A DNA stretch of 64,000 nucleotides from a bacterium. Lineage in GTDB: Bacteria > Bacillota > Bacilli > Lactobacillales > Streptococcaceae. The stretch is from positions 310,001 through 374,000 of the forward strand of contig CAJNCI010000001.1 in the NCBI GenBank assembly GCA_905221215.1, given 5' to 3'. Below the pieces are notes generated by a model. It did no database searches and had not been told where the DNA came from. It worked only from the letters and a program-made list of their open reading frames with translations. The position numbers were made by a program, and so were the translations under genes. This document shows, piece after piece, positions 20,410-30,203 of this stretch (its first letter is position 1; the number at the start of each line of letters is the position of its first letter).

Positions 20410-20505
20410 CTCAGCCTCGTTGGGATTTTTCATTACCTTTTATTATACCATTTTTTAGCTATTCAATCCTATAAATAATCAGTTCTTGCTCATCTATTGA
20501 AAAGA

Positions 20506-20533
20506 AAATGCCGGAAAATTCCGACATTGTTTT
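20506..20533 (-). terminator. Terminator of the CPBP protease gene
   Basis: On the minus strand ATGTCGGA pairs imperfectly with TCCGGCAT and is followed by TTTTCTTTTC. Confidence 0.7.
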
Positions 20534-20539
20534 AGTAAG

Positions 20540-21211
20540 CTAACTTCCTGAAAATAGGAGTAACCACAAGTTCCAGAAGGCAGTGATATTGATGAGGATA
20601 TGAACCACTATTGGATAGTAGAGACTTTTTGTCATGCGATACAATATAGCCAAAATAAGACCTCCACTAGCATAAATGAAAAAGGCAAGAGGTGTTAAAG
20701 CGAAATTGATATGAATACAACCGAAAATAATAGCAGAAAGCAAGACATCTCCGTACCAAGGCGAGTTTTTGAAAAAGGTTGTCATAAGCACACCGCGATA
20801 AATCAATTCCTCAGAAATAGGGCCGATGAAGCAAACTATGAGTAAGAAATAGGGTAATTCCTGTCGCCCCATCATTTCTATCGTTTCATTCAAAGAAATT
20901 TGATTTGAGGACGAGGGTATGAAATAAGACAAGAGGAAGTCAGACATATACAAAGTGATGTAACCCAGTAAAAGGTAGATAAAATACCTCAACTGCCACT
21001 TAAAATGAAAAGTCTTCTTTCCTGCAAAAACTAGTAGATAGATGACTGCTGACAAAAGAACACCACTCTCCATCAAAAGCAGAATCTGAAAAAATTCACG
21101 ACTTGCTGGTAGATAGGACTTTGCGAGATGATTGAAAAGTCTCCAAAACCAAGTTGATTTGTAAAAAATTAAGGACAATGCTAGTAAAATCTGAATAATC
21201 CGTTTTTTCAT
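20540..21211 (-). CDS. CPBP-family intramembrane metalloprotease
   Basis: This 223-aa protein has about six hydrophobic segments and the CPBP/Abi (CAAX-protease-like) motifs in order: E-E-L-I-Y-R-G near residue 135, F-G-C-I-H near 165, and H-I-L-I-N in the last helix. These are the conserved glutamates, arginine and histidines proposed to bind the metal. In streptococci such proteins are often tied to bacteriocin immunity, but no bacteriocin gene is adjacent, so the substrate is unknown. It is a monocistronic gene with its own terminator. Confidence 0.85.
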   Translation of the reverse strand: MKKRIIQILLALSLIFYKSTWFWRLFNHLAKSYLPASREFFQILLLMESGVLLSAVIYLLVFAGKKTFHFKWQLRYFIYLLLGYITLYMSDFLLSYFIPSSSNQISLNETIEMMGRQELPYFLLIVCFIGPISEELIYRGVLMTTFFKNSPWYGDVLLSAIIFGCIHINFALTPLAFFIYASGGLILAILYRMTKSLYYPIVVHILINITAFWNLWLLLFSGS

Positions 21212-21385
21212 ATTAAATCCTCTGTTTTCCTTGATAAGCTTACAAAATACTTGATTGAATCACAAATTTAGTATAGCATATCTTCGCAAAGTATCCTCTT
21301 CAAATCATGAATTGTCATCAAAACATCCTAAACTGTAAAATCAGTTATTCCAAAGCCTTTTATCAATTTCTTCTCCAAAATATGC

Positions 21386-21391
21386 TATAAT
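21386..21391 (+). promoter_or_regulatory. -10 element of the HAD phosphatase gene
   Basis: A consensus TATAAT preceded by TGC, an extended -10 form, lies about 29 nt before the start. The -35 is weak. The remaining ~200 nt of this divergent gap shows nothing else. Confidence 0.55.
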
Positions 21392-21419
21392 AATACCAAA
21401 AGATAAAGAAGGAAAATCT

Positions 21420-22229
21420 ATGATTAAACTACTAGCCTTGGATATGGACGGAACCCTCCTCAATGAAGCCAAGGAAATCCCACAAGCTCACATTACTGCT
21501 ATTCACCAAGCCATTGAAAAAGGTGTCAAACTGGTTCTTTGTACAGGTCGCCCGCTCTTTGGTGTCCTCCCCTACTATAAAAAACTAGGACTTGACCTGC
21601 AGAATGAGTATGTCATTGTTAACAACGGTTGTTCAACTCACCAGACCAGCGACTGGGGGCTAGTTGACTGGCAAGAACTTAGTCCAGCTGACATTGAATA
21701 CCTCTATGACCTAGCTGAAAAAAGTGATGTGCAGTTGACTCTTTTTGATGAGGAACACTATTTTGTCCTCGGTGGTAAGCCTAATGAAATCATTCAAAAT
21801 GATGCTAAGCTAGTCTTTTCAGACCTGACTGAAATTTCTCTTGAGGAAGCCACCAGTGGCAAGTATCGGATGTTCCAAGGAATGTTTTTAGGAACAGAGA
21901 GCCAAACAGACGATTTTGAGCAACGTTTTGCTGAGGAACTCTGCCAACGATTTAGCGGAGTTCGTTCGCAGCCTGTTATCTATGAAGCCATGCCACTTGG
22001 AACGACAAAGGCTACCGCTCTTTCACGACTAGCAGAGATTTTGAAGATTGATTCCTCAGAAATCATGGCCATGGGCGATGCCAATAACGATATCGAAATG
22101 CTCCAGTTTGCAGGACTGGGCATTGCTATGGGAAATGCCAGCGATTATGTCAAATCCCTAGCTGATGACGTTACAGCAAGCAACGAAGAAGATGGCGTCG
22201 CGCGTGCGATTGAAAAATATATTCTATAA
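21420..22229 (+). CDS. Cof-type HAD-superfamily phosphatase
   Basis: This is a HAD hydrolase of the Cof/YidA group, which dephosphorylates sugar phosphates or other small metabolites. Motif I is L-D-M-D-G-T-L-L at the N-terminus, the first Asp being the nucleophile. Motif IV is G-D-A-N-N-D-I-E-M near residue 220, with the catalytic Lys before it. A C2-type cap domain lies between them. The length of 269 aa is typical. It starts behind AGAAGGA. It is followed by a terminator and the unrelated ABC operon; substrate specificity cannot be read from sequence. Confidence 0.9.
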   Translation: MIKLLALDMDGTLLNEAKEIPQAHITAIHQAIEKGVKLVLCTGRPLFGVLPYYKKLGLDLQNEYVIVNNGCSTHQTSDWGLVDWQELSPADIEYLYDLAEKSDVQLTLFDEEHYFVLGGKPNEIIQNDAKLVFSDLTEISLEEATSGKYRMFQGMFLGTESQTDDFEQRFAEELCQRFSGVRSQPVIYEAMPLGTTKATALSRLAEILKIDSSEIMAMGDANNDIEMLQFAGLGIAMGNASDYVKSLADDVTASNEEDGVARAIEKYIL

Positions 22230-22234
22230 TTAAG

Positions 22235-22262
22235 AAACCCAGTTCATGTCAACTGGGTTTTG
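22235..22262 (+). terminator. Terminator of the HAD phosphatase gene
   Basis: AAACCCAGTT pairs with AACTGGGTTT around CATGTC, with a short T-run. Confidence 0.8.
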
Positions 22263-22283
22263 ATATTTAAGAATTCCTAAAAC

Positions 22284-22337
22284 TTTAGAAACTCTTTAGA
22301 AATGCTTGAGCTTTCTTTGACTTCTATGCTTTATACT
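22284..22337 (+). promoter_or_regulatory. Promoter with direct-repeat regulator site
   Basis: TTTAGAAA occurs twice (22284 and 22295) with 11-bp spacing, one helical turn, as expected for an OmpR-family regulator. It lies just upstream of a -10 TATACT (22332-22337) that has no good -35. The obvious candidate regulator is the response regulator encoded at 24957. Confidence 0.55.
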
Positions 22338-22370
22338 AGAGTTATCAAAATAAATCAAAAGGAGAGAATC

Positions 22371-23279
22371 ATGAAAACAGTACTTGATATTCATGGATTG
22401 TCCAAAAACTTTGCCAAACAAGCTATTCTTCAAGATCTTCATCTAACGATAAGAGAGGGAGATATTTATGGACTTATCGGGAAGAATGGAGCTGGGAAAA
22501 CCACCTTAATAAAAATCATTACGCAACTACTCTTTGCGGATAAAGGGACTGTTTCCCTCTTCTCCAGCAAAACGGAAAATGAGTGGAGCAAGTCTCTATC
22601 TCGAGTAGGTTCAGTGATCGAATCACCTGTAGCTCATAATCACTTAACAGCCTATCAAAATCTGAAATATTACTGTATGATTCGTCATATTCCAAATGCT
22701 GATCAAGTCATTCGAGAAACGCTGGACTATGTAGGCTTGTCAGATACAGGTAAAAAAGTCTTTCGAGATTTCTCACTGGGAATGAAGCAAAGACTCGGTA
22801 TCGCCATTGCTCTTCTCTCAAAACCAGACTTCCTAATCTTAGATGAACCTATCAATGGACTTGACCCAATTGGTATCAAAGAATTTCGACTAATGATTCA
22901 ACGGCTCAATCAAGAAAAAGGGATTACCATTCTCATCTCTAGCCATATCTTGTCAGAACTCTATCTCGTAGCAAATCGCTTTGGTATTTTAGATCAAGGT
23001 AAGATTATCCGTGAAATCAGCAAAGCTGAATTTGAAACACTAAGTGAGGATTATATTGTGCTTAAGACAGCTGACCAAGAGAAAGCTTGCCAAGTATTGA
23101 AAGAACAAATCCAGCTCCAGTTCAAGGTTGTCAATCCTGAAAACGAAATCCACATCTTTGGTCAGGAACAAGATGTCAAACAGATTCTCAAGGAATTAAC
23201 CTTGGCAGATGTCGCTATTGACGAGATTTACTACGCCCGTCAAAACCTAGAAGAATACTTCACTCAATTGGTCGAATAG
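22371..23279 (+). CDS. ABC transporter ATP-binding protein (lantibiotic/bacitracin type)
   Basis: This 302-aa nucleotide-binding subunit starts at the ATG at 22371 behind AAGGAGAG. Walker A is G-K-N-G-A-G-K-T-T, the signature is F-S-L-G-M-K-Q-R-L-G, and Walker B is F-L-I-L-D-E-P. The C-terminal ~80 residues form the extra domain seen in BcrA/NisF-like proteins. It is in an operon with the following permease (10 nt gap) and faces a two-component system, the usual layout of self-protection or peptide-sensing modules. The substrate is unknown. Confidence 0.88.
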   Translation: MKTVLDIHGLSKNFAKQAILQDLHLTIREGDIYGLIGKNGAGKTTLIKIITQLLFADKGTVSLFSSKTENEWSKSLSRVGSVIESPVAHNHLTAYQNLKYYCMIRHIPNADQVIRETLDYVGLSDTGKKVFRDFSLGMKQRLGIAIALLSKPDFLILDEPINGLDPIGIKEFRLMIQRLNQEKGITILISSHILSELYLVANRFGILDQGKIIREISKAEFETLSEDYIVLKTADQEKACQVLKEQIQLQFKVVNPENEIHIFGQEQDVKQILKELTLADVAIDEIYYARQNLEEYFTQLVE

Positions 23280-23289
23280 GAGGAAAATC

Positions 23290-24042
23290 ATGATACATAC
23301 CATTCAAGCAGACTTTTACCGTCTTTTCCGTTCCAAAGGATTCTGGATTACAGAGTTCATTCTCTTTGTACTCATGTTAATGGGGGCTGTTTTTGGGGCT
23401 ACTGGCCATCTGATGGCAATTCAGACAGAAGAGCCAGACATTCCAACCCATGGTTGGGACGGTGTACAAGCCCTGATTAACGCATCTAGTCAAGGTTCAA
23501 ACCTCGTTTTTCTCTGTATTGTTCTAACTTGTCTAGTTCTCGGTGTTGATTTAATCGGAAAGCTCTATAAAAATAGTTTGACAGTAGGGATTTCTCGTAC
23601 AGAGTTTTTCCTTGCCAAAGCCTTTGTACTGGCTTGTATTGCACTTTTGCAAGTTATCATCAGTCTTGTGATTGCCTTTATTCCAGCAACTATCTTAAAT
23701 GGATTTGGAACTATGCCTGATGGCTTTATTGGCAATCTACTGATAACCATTTCCCTTCAATTCCTTTGCCTCCTTGCTTGGCTTTCGATTGTTTCCTTCA
23801 TTCTCTATGTTAGCCATTCTTATCTTGCAGTATTTATTGGCTATTTGGTCAGCTCTATTTTACTTTCTATGCCAATGCTCATCTTCCCAAGTATCAAAAT
23901 TTTGCCATATTTATCATTGCAATTTTTCTATGCTATGACTGCTAATAGTGAATCCATTTTCTATACACTTATAGTTACCTTAGCTGTTATTCTAATCTTT
24001 AATCTAAGTGGACTGGCAGTTTTCAAAAAGAAAAGTCTATAA
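23290..24042 (+). CDS. ABC transporter permease, ABC-2 type
   Basis: This 250-aa membrane protein has about six hydrophobic helices, a long extracellular loop after helix 1, and the arrangement of ABC-2/BcrB-like permeases. It starts behind AGGAGG. It is the membrane partner of the preceding ATPase and probably exports or extracts an antimicrobial peptide or lipid; that role is inferred from context only. Confidence 0.85.
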   Translation: MIHTIQADFYRLFRSKGFWITEFILFVLMLMGAVFGATGHLMAIQTEEPDIPTHGWDGVQALINASSQGSNLVFLCIVLTCLVLGVDLIGKLYKNSLTVGISRTEFFLAKAFVLACIALLQVIISLVIAFIPATILNGFGTMPDGFIGNLLITISLQFLCLLAWLSIVSFILYVSHSYLAVFIGYLVSSILLSMPMLIFPSIKILPYLSLQFFYAMTANSESIFYTLIVTLAVILIFNLSGLAVFKKKSL

Positions 24043-24080
24043 AAAATGACCTCCTCTAGCCTACAGAGGAGGTTTATTTC
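24041..24080. terminator. Bidirectional terminator between the ABC operon and the histidine kinase
   Basis: ACCTCCTCT pairs with AGAGGAGGT, with A- and T-rich flanks on both strands. Confidence 0.8.
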
Positions 24081-24081
24081 G

Positions 24082-24960
24082 TTAAAAATAAATGAAAACC
24101 GATAACCACTGGCCATCTGTGCTTAGTTTCATCTCTGCACCGAGAAGATGACATAATTCCTCAGTGATATAAAGACCTAAACCAGAGGATTCTTCTGTGT
24201 CTGATAGATTTTCAGAATAAAAACGATTGCTAAGATTTTCTATTTTTTTGATGGGTTGTTTGACAAGGTTTGCAATCTCTAAGACAAGCTGTTCCTTTTC
24301 TTTTCGCAAAGATAGACGCGCTTCTTCCTTGCCATGTTTGAGGACATTTCCGAGCAAATTTTGTAAAATTCGATCCAGCAAGTCTTCATCAGTCCTCGTT
24401 TTTAAACCAGCTTCAACCTTAAAATCAAGCGTGATATTTGCCGCCTGAAAAACATCATAATAAGCCAAAGTCTTTTTGGTGATAAAAGCTGATAGATCTA
24501 CTTCTTCCAGTTTCGGTTTGACAGCTCCTTCCATCAAACGACGATATTCAAGGAGAGCCTCCAAACGTTTGGAAACTAAATCAAGATGCTGGGCTATTTT
24601 TTGTAAGGTTTCTGCTTTGTCTTTAGGAGACTTTATCAATTGTTGCGTGTAGCCTGACGCGATAGTCAAAGGTGTCCGAATATCATGGGCAATATTGCTG
24701 ATGGCCATATCCAGAGTCTGCTTTTCCCTTTTCATTACCAAACGAGATTGTTCGACTTCCTGAAATAGATTTTCGATTTGCTGGTAGAGATGTAGAAAAT
24801 GTTTGGAAAAAATGCTGACTCCTACTCTTTTCATACTACCTGTCAGAATCTTGTCTTCAATCTGTTGACTCAGACTCTCAAGTGCTAGGTGGTAGCGAAT
24901 CAATGAAATCGATAAAATAATTAGGAGTATCAGTAGAACAAAGATTATCATGTAGGTCAT
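24082..24960 (-). CDS. Sensor histidine kinase
   Basis: This 292-aa kinase has a single N-terminal membrane helix (about residues 3-22) and no sizeable external domain. A dimerisation H-box N-I-A-H-D-I-R-T-P-L follows (phospho-His near 94), then the N-box L-L-G-N-V-L-K-H and G-L-G-L-Y-I. The lack of an external sensor is common in kinases that detect stress through a partner transporter. Its ATG overlaps the response-regulator stop (ATGA), so the two are translationally coupled. Confidence 0.9.
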   Translation of the reverse strand: MTYMIIFVLLILLIILSISLIRYHLALESLSQQIEDKILTGSMKRVGVSIFSKHFLHLYQQIENLFQEVEQSRLVMKREKQTLDMAISNIAHDIRTPLTIASGYTQQLIKSPKDKAETLQKIAQHLDLVSKRLEALLEYRRLMEGAVKPKLEEVDLSAFITKKTLAYYDVFQAANITLDFKVEAGLKTRTDEDLLDRILQNLLGNVLKHGKEEARLSLRKEKEQLVLEIANLVKQPIKKIENLSNRFYSENLSDTEESSGLGLYITEELCHLLGAEMKLSTDGQWLSVFIYF

Positions 24961-25658
24961 TGCTTGTCTCCTTTTAATCTTACCCCAACGCCCCAGATGG
25001 TTTCAATATATTCTTGATTTGGGTCAAGCTGGTTTAATTTTTTACGAAGATTACTCAAATGCGTATTGAGGGTATTATCTCCAGGTAGATAGCTATCCTC
25101 CCAGACCAATTCATAAAGTTCTTCCTTGGTGAAAATTTTCTTAGGATGTTTGAGGAGAGTTTGGAGAATCAAGCATTCTTTCTTAGCAAGGCGAATTGTT
25201 TCCTGACTATTTTTGATTTCGAAACTTTCCGCATCAAACTGGATATTTTTCAAGTTTTGTGGCAGATTTTCAGTTTTTCCTATTTTCATAGGCTGTTTTT
25301 CTGCACTTTGGCGTAATTGAACAGTAACCCTAGCAAAGACTTCATCCAAATCAAAAGGCTTGACGATGTAATCATTGGCACCGTCTAAGAGGTATTGACT
25401 GATTAACTTCTTATCGCTCAAAGCCGTTAGCATAATGACTGGAGTTTGACTTTGTTCCCTGATGGCTTTTAAAACCTGATCCCCATTTTTCCCAGGAAGC
25501 ATGATATCTAGCAAAACGAGTTCAATCCCCCCTTGGTCAAAACGCATGATTCCTTCAGTTCCTGAAAAGGCTTGAATCACCTCATGCTCCTCAGTAAGAA
25601 GTGTTCGCAAAATCTCTTGAATGTCACTATTGTCTTCAATAACCAATATCCTAGCCAT
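24957..25658 (-). CDS. OmpR-family response regulator
   Basis: This 233-aa regulator starts at the ATG at 25658, with AAAGG upstream; a TTG nine nt earlier is less likely. The receiver domain (about 1-115) has the acidic pocket E-D-N, the phosphorylation site D in L-D-I-M-L-P-G, and the K in I-V-K-P-F. The C-terminal winged-helix domain ends with T-I-W-G-V-G-V-R. It pairs with the kinase and probably controls the convergent ABC operon. Confidence 0.92.
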   Translation of the reverse strand: MARILVIEDNSDIQEILRTLLTEEHEVIQAFSGTEGIMRFDQGGIELVLLDIMLPGKNGDQVLKAIREQSQTPVIMLTALSDKKLISQYLLDGANDYIVKPFDLDEVFARVTVQLRQSAEKQPMKIGKTENLPQNLKNIQFDAESFEIKNSQETIRLAKKECLILQTLLKHPKKIFTKEELYELVWEDSYLPGDNTLNTHLSNLRKKLNQLDPNQEYIETIWGVGVRLKGDKQ

Positions 25659-25679
25659 AAATACCAACCTTTCACCAAC

Positions 25680-25685
25680 TATTAT
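25680..25685 (-). promoter_or_regulatory. -10 element of the two-component operon
   Basis: TATAAT on the minus strand, preceded by TGC, about 22 nt upstream of the response-regulator start. Confidence 0.55.
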
Positions 25686-25713
25686 AGCATGTTTTATTGA
25701 TAAAGCTTAAACA

Positions 25714-25749
25714 GAAAAGCTCCTCGCATAAAAGCGAGAGAAAGCTTTA
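25714..25749 (-). terminator. Terminator of the polyamine operon
   Basis: On the minus strand AAAGCT..CTCGC pairs with GCGAG..AGCTTT and is followed by TTTTCTG, about 100 nt beyond aguB. Confidence 0.65.
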
Positions 25750-25849
25750 GTGGGTTAAAATATAAAATCCACTTGCTAGATGACCTAGTATACTTATAGT
25801 TGCTAATAAGAAGTTAATTTAGCAGAATGAATCTCCCATTTCTCCCCTA

Positions 25850-26725
25850 CTAGTCCGTAATTCGTTGATACATTTCGGGTCTTCTATCTCGAAACAAGCC
25901 CCAGTTTAGACGTTCGCTTGCTCCCTTGTCTAGGTCATAAGTTGCTAAAAGAACAGCTTCGCCTTGTCTTTCAGCTCGCTCTAGAATAGCTCCTGTTTCA
26001 TCCGTCATAAAGGATGAACCGTAGAAGTCAAGACTGGAACTCTGTCCACCATTTTCCTCACTAGGAGCGACTTCCTCCAAACCGTAACGATTGGCTGCAA
26101 TAACTGGGACAATATTTGCTGCTGCGTGTCCTTGCATGGTACGTTGCCAGTGACCACAACTATCTGTATCCAAAATTGGCTCTGAACCGATAGCTGTTGG
26201 ATAAAAGAGCAATTCTGCCCCATTCAATGCAAGACAACGCGCTGTTTCAGGGAACCATTGATCCCAACAGATACCAATACCAATCTTAGCATAACGAGTG
26301 TCCCAGACCTTGAAACCTGTGTTGCCAGGCGTAAAATAAAACTTTTCTTGATAATAATGATCATCTGGTATGTGAGTCTTCCGATAAACGCCCAGAACTT
26401 CCCCATCTGCATCAATAACGGCAATGGAGTTATACAAGACATTGCCATCTTTTTCATAGAAACTGATTGGTAAAACGACCTTTAGCTCCTTGGCAATGGT
26501 TTTAAAATGCTGAATGGCAGTATTTTCTGCTACAGATTGGGCATGCTGGTAGTATTCATACTGACGTTCCTGACAGAAATAGGGACGTTCAAACAACTCG
26601 GGCAAGAGAATAATTTGTGCGCCTTGTTCTGCAGCCTGACGTACTAAACGCTCTGCGGTTTGGATATTTGTTGCCACATCCTTAGCGCATTGCATCTGAA
26701 TAGCTGCAACTCTTACATTTCTCAT
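25850..26725 (-). CDS. aguB: N-carbamoylputrescine amidase
   Basis: This nitrilase-fold enzyme converts N-carbamoylputrescine to putrescine, CO2 and ammonia, the last step of the agmatine route. The catalytic triad is visible: Glu in L-L-P-E-L-F, Lys in R-K-T-H-I-P-D and Cys in G-I-G-I-C-W-D-Q-W. The 291-aa length is usual. It is the last gene of the six-gene polyamine operon, 10 nt after aguA. Confidence 0.95.
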   Translation of the reverse strand: MRNVRVAAIQMQCAKDVATNIQTAERLVRQAAEQGAQIILLPELFERPYFCQERQYEYYQHAQSVAENTAIQHFKTIAKELKVVLPISFYEKDGNVLYNSIAVIDADGEVLGVYRKTHIPDDHYYQEKFYFTPGNTGFKVWDTRYAKIGIGICWDQWFPETARCLALNGAELLFYPTAIGSEPILDTDSCGHWQRTMQGHAAANIVPVIAANRYGLEEVAPSEENGGQSSSLDFYGSSFMTDETGAILERAERQGEAVLLATYDLDKGASERLNWGLFRDRRPEMYQRITD

Positions 26726-26734
26726 CTTTTTCTC

Positions 26735-27820
26735 CTATTCTGGGATTTGTTGGGTGATACAGTGGATATTGCCACCACCTAAAAGAATATCTCTAGCTGG
26801 TATTCCGACAACTTTACGATCTGGGAAGCACTTACTGAGGATATCTAAGGCCACTTGGTCATTGACATCTTGAAACTGGGGAACAAGGACAGCCTTGTTG
26901 GCGATATAAAAGTTTACGTAGGAAGCTGCTAGTCGTTCACCTGCGTATCGCTCTTCTTCTCCTTCTTCATAGATGTAGCCTGACAAATCCTCTTTGGTTA
27001 CAACTTGATGAAAAGCTGGAATTGGAAGTTTATGAATGGTGAAGTGACGACCTTTTGCATCTGTTTCCTTTTCTAAAAGCGCTAAATCAGCTGTTGACAT
27101 GGCATATTGAGGATCGCTTTTGTCGTCTGTCCAAGCCAAAACAAGCTCAGCAGGACCAACAAAGGATGCAACATTGTCAACGTGTTCATTGGTTTCGTCC
27201 TGATAAATACCATAAGGAAGCCAGATAACTTTTTCAGCTCCAAGGCACTCTAATAAGGTGGTTTCGATTTCTTCCTTACTAAGATGAGGATTGCGACCAG
27301 AACTAAGCAAGCAACTTTCAGTCACGAGAATGGTTCCTTGGCCATCGCTGTGTATCGCTCCGCCTTCTAGAACAAAAGGTTTGGCATCGTAAATAGGCAT
27401 TTCCAAGGTTTCAGCAAAACGACTGGCTACTTGGTCATCATCTTCATAGTCTTGGTAGAGACCATCAACAGCACCACCCCAAGCATTGAAAGACCAGTCT
27501 ACTGCCAACTTTTCCCTTTTATCATTGAGGAGAATGGTCGGTCCTGTATCTCTAGCCCAGGCATCATTTGTCTGAATATCTAGATAAACGACCTTGTCTC
27601 CAAGATAGGATTGGGCTTCAGATAGATAATCTTGCTCCACCAAAAGATAGACTCTTTCCCCTTCTGCTATGGTTTTTATAATCTGGCTAAAAGCCTTTTT
27701 AGCTGCCTTACCTTGAAAGGGCCATGAACCTGGTCGAGTCGGCCATATCATGAGGGTACCATGATGGGGCTCGTATTCTGCTGGCATGCGATAGCCTGCT
27801 TTTTTCGGAGTTTCTATCAT
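26735..27820 (-). CDS. aguA: Agmatine deiminase
   Basis: AguA hydrolyses agmatine to N-carbamoylputrescine and ammonia. It belongs to the guanidine-modifying (GME) fold, and the nucleophilic Cys lies at the C-terminus in G-G-G-N-I-H-C. The tryptophan- and acid-rich substrate motifs [11 protein letters not shown] and E-G-G-A-I-H are present. The length is 361 aa. Its ATG overlaps the nspC stop by 4 nt. Agmatine would come from SpeA at the head of the operon. Confidence 0.95.
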   Translation of the reverse strand: MIETPKKAGYRMPAEYEPHHGTLMIWPTRPGSWPFQGKAAKKAFSQIIKTIAEGERVYLLVEQDYLSEAQSYLGDKVVYLDIQTNDAWARDTGPTILLNDKREKLAVDWSFNAWGGAVDGLYQDYEDDDQVASRFAETLEMPIYDAKPFVLEGGAIHSDGQGTILVTESCLLSSGRNPHLSKEEIETTLLECLGAEKVIWLPYGIYQDETNEHVDNVASFVGPAELVLAWTDDKSDPQYAMSTADLALLEKETDAKGRHFTIHKLPIPAFHQVVTKEDLSGYIYEEGEEERYAGERLAASYVNFYIANKAVLVPQFQDVNDQVALDILSKCFPDRKVVGIPARDILLGGGNIHCITQQIPE

Positions 27821-28944
27821 GATAATCTCCCTTTAAAGTCTTGATAGCCGAAGGCTTTGACCAAGCTGCAGTCTCCCTGTTCGTCCATAAGATAGAGACT
27901 TGGCAATCCAATACCATTAAAGGTATTATTTTTGACAAAGGAATAAATGGCCATGTCTTCGAAATAAAGTCTATCACCGATTTGGACTGGATTTTCAAAG
28001 CTATAATCTCCAATCACATCACCCGTAAGGCAAGTATTGGAAGAAAGTCTATATGTATGGGCTTTTTCCTGTGCCTCAAAGCCATTTCTCAAAGGTGGAC
28101 GATAGGGCATCTCAAGTACATCAGGCATATGACAGGTCGCAGATGCGTCTAAAACCAAGATTTCCATACCGTTTTCGACAATATCCAATACTTCAGTTGC
28201 TAAATAACCTGCATTGAGCGCAATGGCTTCACCCGGCTCGATATAGATTTCAAGATTGTAAGTTTCTCGGATACGCTTGATTTCTGAAATCAGCAAATCC
28301 ACATCGTAACCTTCTCTTGTGATGTGGTGTCCGCCCCCCATATTGAGCCATTTAACTTGATGCAAATAGGAACCAAACTGCGCTTCTACAGCTTTCAAAG
28401 TTGTCTCTAAATCATCTGCTCCCTGCTCGCAAAGGGTATGAAAATGAAGACCATCCACCAAATCCAGCAAATCACTAGGAATCTTGTCTAGAGTGACTCC
28501 AAAACGGGATCCAGGGGCGCAAGGATCATAGAGAGCGTGATCTCCTTGGGTCGAACACTGAGGATTGAGGCGCAAACCAATACTGATACCAGCATCTCGA
28601 CAACGCGGACCGTGTTGTCGCAACTGTCTCTCTGAGTTAAAGACGATATGGTCTGTTATATCAAGCAATTCTTCCAAGTCTGCATCCTTGAAAGCAGGTG
28701 CAAAGACATGGACTTCCCCCGGAAACTCCTCTCTAGCTAGCTTGGCCTCATAGAGTCCACTGGCTGTTGTACCAGATAGATACTGGCTAATCAAGGGATA
28801 GGTTTTGTAGAGGGAATATGCCTTCTGGGCAAGCAAAACCTTGCAGCCCGCCTCTTCCTGTACTTGTTGAAGAATCCGGCAATTTTCCTCTAACTTGGCC
28901 AAGTCAATGACATAGGCTGGTGTGGGTACTTGTTCTAGCTTCAT
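27817..28944 (-). CDS. nspC: Carboxynorspermidine/carboxyspermidine decarboxylase
   Basis: This fold-III PLP decarboxylase converts carboxy(nor)spermidine to (nor)spermidine. The PLP lysine is in L-L-A-Q-K-A-Y-S (K41). Later motifs include H-F-H-T-L-C-E and N-M-G-G-G-H-H, and the C-terminal partner-site C-L-T-G-D. The length is 375 aa. Its start overlaps the upstream gene's stop (TAATG), showing tight coupling with the reductase that makes its substrate. Confidence 0.93.
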   Translation of the reverse strand: MKLEQVPTPAYVIDLAKLEENCRILQQVQEEAGCKVLLAQKAYSLYKTYPLISQYLSGTTASGLYEAKLAREEFPGEVHVFAPAFKDADLEELLDITDHIVFNSERQLRQHGPRCRDAGISIGLRLNPQCSTQGDHALYDPCAPGSRFGVTLDKIPSDLLDLVDGLHFHTLCEQGADDLETTLKAVEAQFGSYLHQVKWLNMGGGHHITREGYDVDLLISEIKRIRETYNLEIYIEPGEAIALNAGYLATEVLDIVENGMEILVLDASATCHMPDVLEMPYRPPLRNGFEAQEKAHTYRLSSNTCLTGDVIGDYSFENPVQIGDRLYFEDMAIYSFVKNNTFNGIGLPSLYLMDEQGDCSLVKAFGYQDFKGRLS

Positions 28945-30203
28945 TAGTCCACCATTTGTGGATTTTCAACCACAACCCATGGCAAACCATACTCATTCAA
29001 AGCTTCCATGAATGGATCTGGATCCAATTCTTCAAGGTTGTAAACTCCTGGTTGTTTCCAAGTACCGTTCATAACTAATTTTGTCCCAATCATGGCTGGA
29101 ACGCCAGTCGTGTAAGAAATTGCTTGTGAACCAACTTCAGCGTAACATTCCTGATGGTCGCAGACATTGTAGATGTATATGGTCTTTTCAACACCATCTT
29201 TGACACCTGTAAAGATACAACCAATATTGGTTTTTCCGACTGTACGTGGGCCAAGACTGGCTGGATCTGGAAGCAAGGCTTTCAAGAATTGGATTGGTAC
29301 AATTTCTTGTCCGTTAAAGTTAATCGAATCTGTACGAAGGAGTCCGACATTTTCAAGACATTTCATGTGCGTCAAGTAAGATTGACCAAAGGTCATAAAG
29401 AAACGAATGCGTTTGACACCTGGAATGTTTTTCGCCAATGATTCAATTTCTTCATGGTGAAGGAGATACATATCTTTTTGTCCAACCTGAGGGAAATCGT
29501 ACTCACGTTTGATAGACATAGCTTCGACTTCGACCCACTTTCCATCTTCCCAGTAAGAACCTGGTGCAGAAACCTCACGTAGATTGATTTCTGGGTTAAA
29601 GTTTGTCGCAAATGGATAACCGTGGTCACCACCATTACAGTCTAAAATGTCGATATAGTGGATTTCATCAAAGTAATGTTTGAGTGCATAAGCTGAAAAG
29701 ACGCTGGTTACACCTGGGTCAAAACCAGATCCAAGAAGAGCTGTCAAGCCTGCTTCTTTGAATTTTTCCTGATAAGCCCATTGCCATGAGTAGTCAAAGT
29801 AGGCTGTAAAACCAAGTTCCTTGCAGCGTTTTTCGTAGATAGCACGCCATTCAGGGTCTTCCGTATCCTCAGCTTCGTAGTTGGCTGTATCGATATAGTG
29901 AACACCTGTTGCCAAACAAGCGTCCATAATTGTTAAATCTTGATATGGTAAAGCTACGTTCAAAACAGCTCCTGGCTTGTAGCTTTCAATCAGGGCAATC
30001 ACTTCTTCAACCTTGTCAGCATCAAGTGCTGCAGTTTCAATTTTAGTACTTGTTTTGCCTTCTAGCTTCGCCTTTAAGTCATCGCATTTCGACTTGGTAC
30101 GGCTGGCAATCATAAGCTCTGTAAAGGTTTCACTATCTTGGCAAATCTTTGAAATAGCGACTTGGGCAACGCCCCCACATCCGATAACTAGTAAACGACT
30201 CAT
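28944..30203 (-). CDS. Carboxynorspermidine/carboxyspermidine synthase (saccharopine dehydrogenase family)
   Basis: This 419-aa NAD(P)H enzyme condenses a diamine with aspartate semialdehyde and reduces the imine; NspC then decarboxylates the product. The N-terminal Rossmann motif is G-C-G-G-V-A-Q-V-A. The LYS1-like family is recognised by this plus the D-T-A-N-Y and G-S-G-F-D-P-G-V motifs. It is sometimes annotated as saccharopine dehydrogenase, but the nspC neighbour makes carboxynorspermidine synthase the better call. Its start overlaps the speE stop (ATGA). Confidence 0.9.
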   Translation of the reverse strand: MSRLLVIGCGGVAQVAISKICQDSETFTELMIASRTKSKCDDLKAKLEGKTSTKIETAALDADKVEEVIALIESYKPGAVLNVALPYQDLTIMDACLATGVHYIDTANYEAEDTEDPEWRAIYEKRCKELGFTAYFDYSWQWAYQEKFKEAGLTALLGSGFDPGVTSVFSAYALKHYFDEIHYIDILDCNGGDHGYPFATNFNPEINLREVSAPGSYWEDGKWVEVEAMSIKREYDFPQVGQKDMYLLHHEEIESLAKNIPGVKRIRFFMTFGQSYLTHMKCLENVGLLRTDSINFNGQEIVPIQFLKALLPDPASLGPRTVGKTNIGCIFTGVKDGVEKTIYIYNVCDHQECYAEVGSQAISYTTGVPAMIGTKLVMNGTWKQPGVYNLEELDPDPFMEALNEYGLPWVVVENPQMVD

